From Terrimesophilobacter sp036833635 (GTDB taxonomy: Bacteria > Actinomycetota > Actinomycetes > Actinomycetales > Microbacteriaceae): a stretch of 56,943 nucleotides of DNA. A program made the translations under genes and the position numbers. The stretch is taken from the NCBI GenBank assembly GCA_036833635.1, contig DAITPJ010000004.1:1-56943 (forward strand), written 5' to 3'. The stretch's first letter is position 1. Every line of letters starts with the position of its first letter. This document shows, in pieces, positions 33,644-42,261 of the stretch. The notes beneath the pieces were generated by a model. That model was given only the letters and a program-made list of their open reading frames with translations. It had not been told where the DNA came from and searched no databases.

Positions 33644-34759
33644 ATGAAGGTCGCCATCCCCAGGGAGATCAAGAACAACGAGTTCCGGGTGGCCATCACC
33701 CCAGCGGGGGTACACGATCTCGTCACGCAGGGGCACGAGGTCGTCGTCGAGGCCGGCGCAGGCGCCGGCTCCTCCATCTCCGACACGGACTACACCGCGG
33801 CGGGAGCGAGGATCGCCGCGAGCGCGGCAGAGACCTGGTCCTCAGCAGACCTGCTCCTGAAGGTCAAGGAGCCGATCCCGTCGGAGTACGGCTACCTCCG
33901 GGATGATCTCCTGCTGTTCGCCTACCTCCACCTCGCCGCCGAGCCTGCGCTCACGCACGCGCTCCTCGGGGCGAAGGTCACGGCGATCGCCTACGAGACG
34001 GTGCAACTCGCGAACCGTACGCTGCCCCTCCTCGCACCCATGAGCGAGGTCGCCGGAAGGCTCGCCCCGATCGTGGGCGCCAACGCCATGCTCACGCCCA
34101 ACGGAGGGCCAGGGCTGCTCGTCCCCGGCGTTCCAGGGACCCACCCGGCGAGAGTCGTCGTGCTCGGCGGCGGGGTCGCCGGCACGAACGCGGTGGCTAT
34201 CTCAGTCGGACTCGGGGCGGAGGTGACCGTCCTCGACACCAACCTGCAGCGCCTCAAGGAGCTCGATGAGCACTACGCGGGGCGCATACGCACGATCGCC
34301 TCTAACGCGTTCGAGATCGAGCACGCCCTGCTCGACGCCGACCTCGTGATCGGATCGGTGCTCGTGCCGGGGGCGAAGGCGCCGAAGCTCGTGAGCAACG
34401 AGCTCGTCGCGCGCATGAAGCCGGGGAGCGTGCTCGTCGACATCGCGGTAGACCAGGGCGGATGCTTCGAGGACTCGCACCCCACGACCCACGCCGATCC
34501 GACCTTCCCGGTGCACGGCTCGCTCCTCTACTGCGTGGCGAACATGCCGGGCGCCGTACCAAGGACGTCGACCTACGCGCTCACGAACGCCACGATGCCA
34601 TACGTGCGCGCCCTGGCGAACCGAGGATGGCGGGAGGCTCTCGCGGCCGACGGCGCACTCGCCCTCGGGCTCAACACCCATGGCGGCGCCGTCGTGAGCG
34701 AGCCCGTCGCTGCCGCGCACGGCCTCGACCACGTCCCGCTCGCGGGAATCCTGGTTTAG
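33644..34759 (+). CDS. ald: Alanine dehydrogenase
   Basis: A 371-residue NAD-dependent enzyme that interconverts alanine and pyruvate plus ammonia. Arg15, Lys75 (LKVKEP) and His96 (YLHLA) sit at the same numbers as the catalytic residues of mycobacterial Ald. The Rossmann segment VVVLGGGVAGTNA follows. The ATG at 33644 gives the exact family length and follows AGGAGA; the frame upstream is open but non-coding. Its last four bases overlap the stop codon of the converging FtsK-like gene. Confidence 0.95.
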   Translation: MKVAIPREIKNNEFRVAITPAGVHDLVTQGHEVVVEAGAGAGSSISDTDYTAAGARIAASAAETWSSADLLLKVKEPIPSEYGYLRDDLLLFAYLHLAAEPALTHALLGAKVTAIAYETVQLANRTLPLLAPMSEVAGRLAPIVGANAMLTPNGGPGLLVPGVPGTHPARVVVLGGGVAGTNAVAISVGLGAEVTVLDTNLQRLKELDEHYAGRIRTIASNAFEIEHALLDADLVIGSVLVPGAKAPKLVSNELVARMKPGSVLVDIAVDQGGCFEDSHPTTHADPTFPVHGSLLYCVANMPGAVPRTSTYALTNATMPYVRALANRGWREALAADGALALGLNTHGGAVVSEPVAAAHGLDHVPLAGILV

Positions 34760-37557
34760 AACCGAACGCGCTCGACCCACCCGTCGGGGTGCAGGAGCCA
34801 GCCGGTGTCACGTGGGGAGTCGATCGGTGCCGGGAGGTCGCGTCGCCGTGCGAGCGCTCGGTAGTCGCTCACGGAGCAGGCGTGGAAGAGGATCGGCATT
34901 CGGGACCGCACCGCGCCGAGAAGTGCCCAGGCCGCGTTCCAGTCGTCGGGATCACCGAGAAGTATGCCGCCCCTTCCCGTCGCCTCGAGCGCGCCGGTGG
35001 CTGCTGCATCGCCGAGCCGCGTGACGGGCCCCAGCACCCCGAGACGCTGCGCTGCCACGGCCGGCGACGAGGAGACGACCGAAAGCTCGGCGAGCCCGAG
35101 GTCGGCCAGCTCCCTGGGCACGGGGACGTCAGGGAGTTCGGGCTGAGACACCCGGACGACCTGCACTCGCGCCCCGAGCCAGCGTCCCCCACCTGGTGGG
35201 AGCGCAGGATCGAAGCCCTCTGCGCTGCCGGCAGCAGCGGCATGCTCGTGCCGGTCGGGCATCCTGAGCACGAGCTTCGCCTCGCACGAGCCGGAGAGCT
35301 GCGGGATCACTGAACTTGCGGAGAAGGCGACGTGGACCCCGGAGGCCGGTCCCTCGCGAAAGAGCGCGGCCATGGCGTCGAGGAACGCCGAGCGGTAGTC
35401 GGCGGAGAACCGCCCGATGAGCATGTCGAGGTCGTCGATGAGTAGGAGCGACGGGCCGAGCGACCCGGCGCGAACTCCCTCGAGGACCCTGGCGACGGCG
35501 TCCCATGCGCCCTCGACCGTTGCAGGGATCCATCGCGCATTCGGCGCGGCGACGGCGATCGCGGCGAGGGCCCCCGATCGGCCCGACCGGCGACCACCGA
35601 CAACGAGAAGGTGGCCTTGCTCGACCGGGTCGTAGACGGCGGCCTCCCTGCGCTGCTTCTCCGGCCGGTCGACGAGTCCGAACACGAGCCCCGTCCCGTC
35701 GGTCGCGGGCAGGTCGGCCGGCCGGAGTGTCGCCGGGAGGGGGTCGAGCCACGGGCGTCGGATCGGAGACACCGGGTGCCAGCGCTGGGCGACGTCGGCG
35801 GCGTCCTCCTCGTCGGCGAGAGCGAGTTGCACGAGCGTCGTGTCGTCGCCGCGCGACACGATGGCCCTGCCCGACGGTTCCCGGGGCAGGTCTGCCGCGT
35901 CGGGCGCGCCGACAACGGCGACGCTGTCCGCCCGGTTGTTGACACGCAGCGAGATGCGCAGCGCGCAGTTGGCGAGAACGACATCGCGCACGGAACCAGC
36001 CGGGCGCTGAGTGCACAGGATGAGGTGAACGCCAAGAGAGCGGCCGCGGGCGGCGAGATCCGCAAAGAGGTCGTGGAGCGCAGGGAAGCCGGCGATCAGG
36101 GCGGCGAATTCGTCGACGACGATGACAAGCCGCGCGAGGCCATGGCCGGTGGGAAGGTCGACGATCGATCGCGCACCGTGCTCGGCGAGTCGGGACTCGC
36201 GGTGACGCAACTCGGCCGCGAGGCTCTCGAGCGCGCGCAGGGCCGTCGACTCGTCGAGGTCGGTCACGGTGCCCACGACATGGGGAAGCCCGCGGAGCGG
36301 CGCGAAGGCGGCCCCGCCCTTGAAATCGACGAGCAGGAAGGTGACGGCATCCGGACCGTGGGCGGAGGCGATCGCGAGGACCCAGGTCACGAGCAGTTCG
36401 CTCTTGCCGCTGCCGGTCGTTCCGCCCACGACGGCGTGGGGGCCGTCGGTGACGAGGTCGACCGTCACGGGGCCGTCGACGCCAATGCCGAGGCAGGCCC
36501 GGAGCCCTGGCAGGCCCGGGCGTGCCTGCTGTGGGAGAGCTCCGAAGTCGACCGCCGTGGGAACAGCGCCCAGGCCTGCGGCGCGCGACGTCGCCGGACG
36601 CCCAGTCGATGCGGCCAGGGCGACTGCATAGGCTGCGCACTCCCTCACCGACGCGAAACCCGGCGTGAAGCGGTCGCTTCGACCGGTCGGATGCCGCAGG
36701 AACGCGGCGCTGCCCGCCCCATCGAGCCCGATGACGACCCGGCAGCCTGCCGGGAGGTCCCCTTCGTTCGCCGCGATCGCGACGACGACGCTGCGGGTTC
36801 CGCCCGCCCTGGCGCGAAACTCGAAGCCCTGGGCCCCGGGGTGCTGCGCCGGGTCACGCGGCGCCCAATGCGGAAGCAGCCGGACCCAGTCGATCCGCGT
36901 GATGGCAGCAGGATGGGCATCGAGTGCTACGGAATCCGGCGGCAGGGCGCGCGCAAGCTGGATGAGGAGGGCGTCGAGCACCGCGAGCGCCTTCTGGGTC
37001 GGACCGCACACGCCGATGCCGAGTCTCGCGTCGACCACGATGGGTGCATCCTGGAGCGTCGACGCCCTGGAACGCAGCTCCTCGAGGGCGAGCCTCGGCT
37101 GCCGGGGTCCCAGCGTCTGCGGAACGGGGTCGAACTCGAGGCGACTCGCCGAGGCCCCGAGGCCGAGTGTGACAGGCACCTCGCCGTCGAGACTGCCCTG
37201 CCAGCGCTCGGGGTCGCGGTTCACCGCTGCGAGGATCTCCCCCGCCGCGGGCACACCGCGGCGCAGGTCGGCACGCTCCTCGTCGTGTGCGTCGCCGATC
37301 GCATTGTGGGCGACGACGAGTTCACGGTCGAACCGCGATTGCTCCTCGCGCGCCCGCCGTCGCGCCTGGCGCCGGGCGTCGGCAAGGCTCGCGACCGCGA
37401 CGATCGGCCCCAGCAGGGCGAAGACGAGCGCGAAAGGCGACTGGGTGACGGCCCAGATCGCGGCGGAGGCAAGAACGGGCGCGATGCTTGCGAAGACGGG
37501 GAAGGCGGGAGGATCGGCCGGTTCCGGCGGACGAGGGCAGACGACGGGCTTCGACAT
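34756..37557 (-). CDS. FtsK/SpoIIIE-domain ATPase, EccC-like
   Basis: A 933-residue membrane ATPase resembling the EccC motor of type VII secretion. Two hydrophobic segments (about 19-37 and 42-59) precede a basic stretch. The first ATPase domain has Walker A GGTTGSGKSE (378-387), DFKGG (411-415) and Walker B VIVVDEF (478-484). A second P-loop GGRRSGRSG (654-662) has Arg660 in place of the catalytic Lys, with Walker B LLLIDDLD. Full EccC has three ATPase modules; this has two. It is the last gene of the ten-gene row and has a 98-base gap in front, with a possible -10 (TACGAT). No WXG100, EccB, EccD or mycosin gene is near. Confidence 0.83.
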   Translation of the reverse strand: MSKPVVCPRPPEPADPPAFPVFASIAPVLASAAIWAVTQSPFALVFALLGPIVAVASLADARRQARRRAREEQSRFDRELVVAHNAIGDAHDEERADLRRGVPAAGEILAAVNRDPERWQGSLDGEVPVTLGLGASASRLEFDPVPQTLGPRQPRLALEELRSRASTLQDAPIVVDARLGIGVCGPTQKALAVLDALLIQLARALPPDSVALDAHPAAITRIDWVRLLPHWAPRDPAQHPGAQGFEFRARAGGTRSVVVAIAANEGDLPAGCRVVIGLDGAGSAAFLRHPTGRSDRFTPGFASVRECAAYAVALAASTGRPATSRAAGLGAVPTAVDFGALPQQARPGLPGLRACLGIGVDGPVTVDLVTDGPHAVVGGTTGSGKSELLVTWVLAIASAHGPDAVTFLLVDFKGGAAFAPLRGLPHVVGTVTDLDESTALRALESLAAELRHRESRLAEHGARSIVDLPTGHGLARLVIVVDEFAALIAGFPALHDLFADLAARGRSLGVHLILCTQRPAGSVRDVVLANCALRISLRVNNRADSVAVVGAPDAADLPREPSGRAIVSRGDDTTLVQLALADEEDAADVAQRWHPVSPIRRPWLDPLPATLRPADLPATDGTGLVFGLVDRPEKQRREAAVYDPVEQGHLLVVGGRRSGRSGALAAIAVAAPNARWIPATVEGAWDAVARVLEGVRAGSLGPSLLLIDDLDMLIGRFSADYRSAFLDAMAALFREGPASGVHVAFSASSVIPQLSGSCEAKLVLRMPDRHEHAAAAGSAEGFDPALPPGGGRWLGARVQVVRVSQPELPDVPVPRELADLGLAELSVVSSSPAVAAQRLGVLGPVTRLGDAAATGALEATGRGGILLGDPDDWNAAWALLGAVRSRMPILFHACSVSDYRALARRRDLPAPIDSPRDTGWLLHPDGWVERVRF

Positions 37558-37655
37558 CGCATCATGACACCATGCCGGGGAGCCCCGAGGTCGCTCCTCG
37601 CCCCAGTCGGGGTGAATGGGGGCACGTGGATCGTACCGGGAGGAGGGGCGCCGGT

Positions 37656-38495
37656 TCAGCTCACGATGAAGAACTGCTCTCCCACGTCGACGCGCGACCC
37701 ACGCACGAGTCGGTAGCGGCGCTCAGGGTGGCACCGGATGGGCTTCGAGTCCGGTTCGCGCACGATCGTGCCGTTGCCGGAATAGCGGTCCTTGACCCAG
37801 AAGGTCCCGTTCTCCTGGCCGAACTCGAGGTGCGTCTTCGAGACCGACCGGCTCGGATCGAGGATGCGCACGAGCTCGTCGAAGTACTCACCGGGCTCGG
37901 CCCGTGGACTTCTCCCGATGAGCCCGCTGCCGAACACCGTGAACGACTCCCCCGTGCTGAACTGCAACACGAACCGCTCGCCTCCCGCGTGGCGGGCGAC
38001 GATCCGGGTGGGCTCGACATCCTCGTCGAGGGCTTCCGGCTCGGGCTCGGGCTCGGGCTCGGGTTCGGGCTCCGGTTCGGGTTCGGGTTCGGGTTCGGGC
38101 TCCGGCTCCGGCTCGAGCTCCGACTCTGGCTCCGGCTCTGGCTCCGGCTCTGGCTCCGGCTCTGGCTCCGGCTCTGGCTCTGGGGCCACGTCGTCCGGGG
38201 CATCCTGTTCGACCTTCTCGAGTCGTTCGACGACGTTGGTATCCCTCGGCCGCGCTGCGGGGGACGCTATCGATCGCGCGACGAAGCCGCACTCCCCGCA
38301 GAAGATGTCCTCGGGGGACATCGCGGCGCCGCACTGCGAACAGATCGGGCCGGCCTCTGGTTCCCCGACCGGCCGGGTGAGCGGCGGCGGAATCATCGAT
38401 CGGACGGGCGCCGGCGAGGCGACGACGGCGCGCCCGCACTCCCCGCAGAACATGGCGTCCGCCGGAAGCTCCGTGCCGCAGTAGCTGCAGGTCAC
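37656..38495 (-). CDS. Zinc-ribbon, (Glu-Pro)n linker and FHA-domain protein
   Basis: About 279 residues in three parts. Two zinc ribbons come first (Cys3, 6, 17, 20 and Cys52, 55, 66, 69, each ending CGECG). A Glu-Pro repeat of about 25 units follows. A C-terminal FHA domain (about 165-279; RSVSKTHLEF, SGNGTIV) should bind phosphothreonine, presumably on a substrate of the kinase at 49229. The GTG at 38495 is chosen because GAGAGG lies 8 bases before it. A GTG at 38504 and an ATG at 38501, overlapping the upstream stop, are alternatives. Confidence 0.85.
   Translation of the reverse strand: MTCSYCGTELPADAMFCGECGRAVVASPAPVRSMIPPPLTRPVGEPEAGPICSQCGAAMSPEDIFCGECGFVARSIASPAARPRDTNVVERLEKVEQDAPDDVAPEPEPEPEPEPEPEPEPEPESELEPEPEPEPEPEPEPEPEPEPEPEPEPEALDEDVEPTRIVARHAGGERFVLQFSTGESFTVFGSGLIGRSPRAEPGEYFDELVRILDPSRSVSKTHLEFGQENGTFWVKDRYSGNGTIVREPDSKPIRCHPERRYRLVRGSRVDVGEQFFIVS
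38035..38183. repeat. Hexanucleotide repeat encoding the Glu-Pro linker
   Basis: About 25 near-perfect tandem copies of a 6-base unit (GGCTCG, GGCTCC, GGTTCG or GGCTCT on the plus strand), within the FHA gene. Third-base variation breaks perfect identity, yet runs of identical units remain, so slipped-strand length change in whole dipeptides is likely. Confidence 0.85.
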
Positions 38496-38500
38496 GGCCA

Positions 38501-40849
38501 TCACCTCTCTCGCTTGAACAGGCTGGTGACACTATAGCCACCGAGGCTCCGCAGGGAGATCAGCGCCTTGATGCGTTCCCGGCGGGTGAGACCGGAGTCG
38601 AGCGAGTAGCGCAGTTCGTCGACCGAGCGCCAGAGTTGGTCCGCCTGGTCGGCGTCCGGCTCGCCCGGCGCGAAGATCGCCCTGTCGGCGACCGCGGCGA
38701 GGACGAAGGGCTGGGTGCCGCCGACAGACTGCGCGACCTCGATCCTCGTGGGCGCCGGCCCGGGGGTGTAACCGTGGTCGAGCACGGCGTCCTCGAACTC
38801 GTCCCAGCCGCCCGAGATCCGTTCGATGGGAGTCGGTGCGACGCGTCGCAACCTCCGGCGACGCCACTTCGCGACGGCGATCGTGAGGAACGGCGAGAGC
38901 AGGATCGCCATGACGAGCACCGCCCAGCCGAGCCCTGAGATGACGCGGAGGAGGATCGTGAGACCGACGTTCTCCGGAGGGAGCTCGTCGAGGCTCGAGT
39001 TGGGCGGAAGCTGGGTGTCGCGGATGTCGGTGTCGGGCAGGTTCGGCTGCACGGGCGACTGCGGGCGCGCAACGCGCGAGGGATCCTGCGGCTGCTCCTG
39101 CGGGATCGGGCGAACCGGAGGGGTGGGATCGATAGCCACCCAGCCGAACTCCGTCGTGTCGACCTCGATCCAGGCGGACACGTCGCCACCGGTCACGACG
39201 GTCTGTCCGTCGGGGACGATGTCGGTCGGTGCGAAGCCGAAGACGACACGCGCGGGGAACCCGAGCTGTCGTGCCATGATCGCGGCGGTGACCGCGTACT
39301 GCTCCTGGTCGCCGATCATGCGCGGTGCGGTGAGAAGTTCGGTGATGCGGTCAGCGGCGTGACCGGACCTGCTCGTCGGCTCATCAGGGGAGACGCCGTG
39401 GCTGACGTAGCCGTCGCGCCTGAGCCCCTCGATCATCGCGGCGAGGCGGGGGCCCGCTCCGTCGACTCCGGCGACATAGCCGTCGAGCACGGCCGCGAGC
39501 TCCTCGGGCACGACGGCGATGGGCGGAAGCTGGGCAGTCCCTGGCTTGAGCGTCGCCAACTGGTCGGCGGACGGCTGTTGCGGCACGACGACCCGGAGCG
39601 TGTAGCGGTCGCCCGCAGAGAGCCCGCCCACGACCGCACCCGTGTCGCCGTTGTCGTTGTAATAGAAGCCATCCAGGAGTTCCGACGCGTCGTCGCCGGA
39701 GAACGAAACGGTCTCGAGCTTGCCGACGGTCGGGAGCCAGACCCCTGCATACCCGCCCACGGCCACCTGGATGGTCGCCTGGTCCCCCACGACGGCGGAC
39801 TGGTCGACCATGAGCGGCACCCTCGTGAACGCGCCGGCCGCGCTGCTGACGCTGCCCCCTCCCACGGAATAGACGACGCCGTCGTAGCTGTCGAGCGTCG
39901 CGATCCGGATGCGCGCATCGGCGGGCAGGCCGGTCACCGTGAACATCGCGCGGCCCTCGGTCGGCGACTGCTCGTACTTTCGGAAGCCGCTCAACGGGCT
40001 CGGGTAATCGCGTGGGTCGAAGGGCTGGACGATCGCAGAGCGGAGAACGACGCGGTCCTCGGTCGGCGGGAGGAACCGGAGCGCCGCGAAGGCCGCCACC
40101 GCCGCAATGGCGAGGATCGCGCCCGCGCTCACGATCGTGCGGAGCCCGCTCAAGCCGCCCTCGGTGACACGCGTCCGGTGGCGCTCCACTCCCTCCGCCG
40201 GCTGCGGCGCGAGGAGCCGGATCGACTCTCTCCTGCGGTACCAGCGGAACCAGCTCAGCCAGACGAGGATCGAGGCGGTGAGAGCGATGGCGAGGGGGAA
40301 CGGCCATGGCACGACATCCGGGCCGATGAGAATGGCGACGAGGAAGACGACGATGGGCCCGAGCACGGCGAGCTCGCCGTGCTTCGCCCGCAGTGCGATC
40401 GACAGGGACGTCACGACCGTCACGAGGATGAGCACGAAGGCCGGGATGAGGAGGGACTGGTAGCTGCCGACGGGAAGGCTGATGGTGAGAAGTTGCTTCC
40501 AGCTCGTCGCGGTGCCCACGAGCAGGTCCTGAAGTCCCGCGAGCGACGGGAGAAACCCCGAGACGGCCAGGCTTGGGATTGCGAGGGGGACGCCGAGCGC
40601 GAGGTAGGCGATGACCGTGGCGGCGAGCACGATCGGGCTCGGCCAGTGGAAGACGGCACCGAGGATCGCGATGAGCGAGCCGACGCCGATCGTCACGACA
40701 ACGAGGATCACGAGCGAGGTGGTGCCATAGCTCGGCCACAGCGCCGCCGCCGCGATGCCCGTCGCCAGGGCGAGCATGACCGTGGACATGGTGATGACGC
40801 CCGCTGAAGGGCGCTGTCGCCGATCGGGCGTCGCGGTCGTGGATGTCAT
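38501..40849 (-). CDS. Transglutaminase-like membrane protein with catalytic residues lost
   Basis: A 782-residue protein: six or so N-terminal membrane segments (about 18-205), one more near 240-260, an extracytoplasmic part with a transglutaminase-core fold (about 495-580), a Pro-rich stretch, a membrane segment near 633-660 and a cytoplasmic tail. The core aligns well (GDQEQYAVTAAIMARQLGFP and AWIEV...GWVAIDPTP), but the catalytic Cys is Gln515 and the catalytic His is Ser558; only Asp574 remains. It is the usual partner of DUF58 and MoxR genes, with which it overlaps in series. It is probably a binding or structural pseudoenzyme. Confidence 0.85.
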   Translation of the reverse strand: MTSTTATPDRRQRPSAGVITMSTVMLALATGIAAAALWPSYGTTSLVILVVVTIGVGSLIAILGAVFHWPSPIVLAATVIAYLALGVPLAIPSLAVSGFLPSLAGLQDLLVGTATSWKQLLTISLPVGSYQSLLIPAFVLILVTVVTSLSIALRAKHGELAVLGPIVVFLVAILIGPDVVPWPFPLAIALTASILVWLSWFRWYRRRESIRLLAPQPAEGVERHRTRVTEGGLSGLRTIVSAGAILAIAAVAAFAALRFLPPTEDRVVLRSAIVQPFDPRDYPSPLSGFRKYEQSPTEGRAMFTVTGLPADARIRIATLDSYDGVVYSVGGGSVSSAAGAFTRVPLMVDQSAVVGDQATIQVAVGGYAGVWLPTVGKLETVSFSGDDASELLDGFYYNDNGDTGAVVGGLSAGDRYTLRVVVPQQPSADQLATLKPGTAQLPPIAVVPEELAAVLDGYVAGVDGAGPRLAAMIEGLRRDGYVSHGVSPDEPTSRSGHAADRITELLTAPRMIGDQEQYAVTAAIMARQLGFPARVVFGFAPTDIVPDGQTVVTGGDVSAWIEVDTTEFGWVAIDPTPPVRPIPQEQPQDPSRVARPQSPVQPNLPDTDIRDTQLPPNSSLDELPPENVGLTILLRVISGLGWAVLVMAILLSPFLTIAVAKWRRRRLRRVAPTPIERISGGWDEFEDAVLDHGYTPGPAPTRIEVAQSVGGTQPFVLAAVADRAIFAPGEPDADQADQLWRSVDELRYSLDSGLTRRERIKALISLRSLGGYSVTSLFKRER

Positions 40850-42261
40850 GCTGCCGCCGATCGGGCGAGCGACTTCTGAAGATCCTCGAGGTAGCCGATC
40901 GTGAGCACGCTCAGGCCGGGCACCCGGCGCAGGCCCGGCACGATCTCGGGGTTGCAGACGATCGCGACGACCTCGACATCGACGGGGAACGAGGCAGAGG
41001 CGGCCCTGAGGTCCGTCGGCGTCGTCGTCGACCCGCAGATGAGGAAGGCGACCGAGATCCCCGCGACCTTCTCCGAGACGACCCTCGCGACATCCCGTAC
41101 GGCGAGGGCGGAGTCGACGCGCTCGATGAGGGAGAGATCGTCGAGCAGCCGGCTCCTCGTGAGCGTGCTCAGCTGGGACACCGCGAGCACCTTGCGCTTG
41201 GCGAAATCGGGGGTGCGCTCTCCGACGACGACCGACACGGCCCTCGCGTCGCGGATCGCCCGCACCCCGAGCGACCCCGCGACGCTCACGGCGAGCTCGA
41301 ACTCCTCGCCGTCGGCGTAGTCGGCCGTCGCGAGACTGAGGGCGATGACGAGATGGCTGCGCCGCGTCTCCTCGAACTGGCGCACCATGTACCTTCCGGT
41401 CTTGGCGGTGCTCTTCCAGTGGATGTAGCGGCGTTCGTCGCCCGGCACGTACTCACGGAGAGCATGGAACGACACATCGCTGTTGGAGATCTGCCGCGTC
41501 GGATTCCCCTCGAGGTCTCGTATGAACCCGGTTGTCGTGCTCGGAACACCGATCGTCCGAGGGTGGACGAAGATCTCCTCGGAGTCGGTCCAGAGCAATT
41601 CGCGGCGCACGAGGCCGATGGGGTCGGCGCGGACGGTTCTCACCGGTCCGATCCGGATGACTCCGCGCCGCCCCGTGGGGACGGGGAACTCGTGCGAGAA
41701 CGCCGCCCCCCTGGCGAGGCTCGGCATGGTGAACTCGGCGAGGGCCTCGCCCACAGGGACTTCCACGGTCGCCCCGAGAAGCCTGCGCCGCGTGGGGTTG
41801 CTGACGGTGACCGTCCCGACAGCCGGTTCTCCGACGACGACACGGGTGTGGGCGGCGCCGAGTTCCACCGTGAACGCGCTCTTGCCCACGAGATAAAGAC
41901 CCGCGACGAGCAGGAGAACGAGCCCGGCCCAGGCGACGGCGACGAGTTCGACCCAGCCCAGCCGGTAGCCGAAGGCGAAGGCGAGCGGGACGATGGCGAG
42001 CATCGACCAGCCGAGGGGCGTAATGATCGCCGAGAACCTCGCCATGGCCGCGCGGAGTGTGCCCCCTAGCTCACGACTGACCCTGACGACTGCCACGATG
42101 CCGTCGGCGAGGAAGCCGGTGCGGTTGCCGACGATCCTCGTACGGACGTTCGTGAGCCCCTGCGTCGCCGACCCCAGGGAGGTGTCAAAGCGACCCGAGG
42201 CAGCGGTCAGCGCGCCGCGAGTCGACCTCGCGGCGCCTTTGGGATCGTCCTTTCGACTCAC
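40846..42261 (-). CDS. DUF58-domain membrane protein
   Basis: A 471-residue protein with two close membrane segments (about 90-132) and a cytoplasmic DUF58 region whose hallmark REYVPGDERRYIHWKSTAKTG is complete. A VWA-like fold follows. DUF58 proteins occur with MoxR ATPases and transglutaminase-like proteins and are thought to help assemble membrane or surface complexes. It starts with GTG overlapping the moxR stop and ends overlapping the transglutaminase-like gene. Confidence 0.9.
   Translation of the reverse strand: MSRKDDPKGAARSTRGALTAASGRFDTSLGSATQGLTNVRTRIVGNRTGFLADGIVAVVRVSRELGGTLRAAMARFSAIITPLGWSMLAIVPLAFAFGYRLGWVELVAVAWAGLVLLLVAGLYLVGKSAFTVELGAAHTRVVVGEPAVGTVTVSNPTRRRLLGATVEVPVGEALAEFTMPSLARGAAFSHEFPVPTGRRGVIRIGPVRTVRADPIGLVRRELLWTDSEEIFVHPRTIGVPSTTTGFIRDLEGNPTRQISNSDVSFHALREYVPGDERRYIHWKSTAKTGRYMVRQFEETRRSHLVIALSLATADYADGEEFELAVSVAGSLGVRAIRDARAVSVVVGERTPDFAKRKVLAVSQLSTLTRSRLLDDLSLIERVDSALAVRDVARVVSEKVAGISVAFLICGSTTTPTDLRAASASFPVDVEVVAIVCNPEIVPGLRRVPGLSVLTIGYLEDLQKSLARSAAA

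Noticed and set aside
34756..37557. Reading the FtsK-like gene as proof of a type VII secretion locus
   Set aside because: Only an EccC-like ATPase with two modules is present. No WXG100, EccB, EccD, EccE or mycosin gene lies in the window.
38035..38183. CRISPR-like or mobile repeat
   Set aside because: The repeat unit is 6 bases, in frame, and encodes Glu-Pro; there are no spacers.
39359..40807. Open plus-strand frame of 482 codons opposite the transglutaminase-like gene
   Set aside because: Very rich in Arg, Asp, Glu and His with no fold; the minus-strand gene is coherent, with membrane segments and a transglutaminase core.
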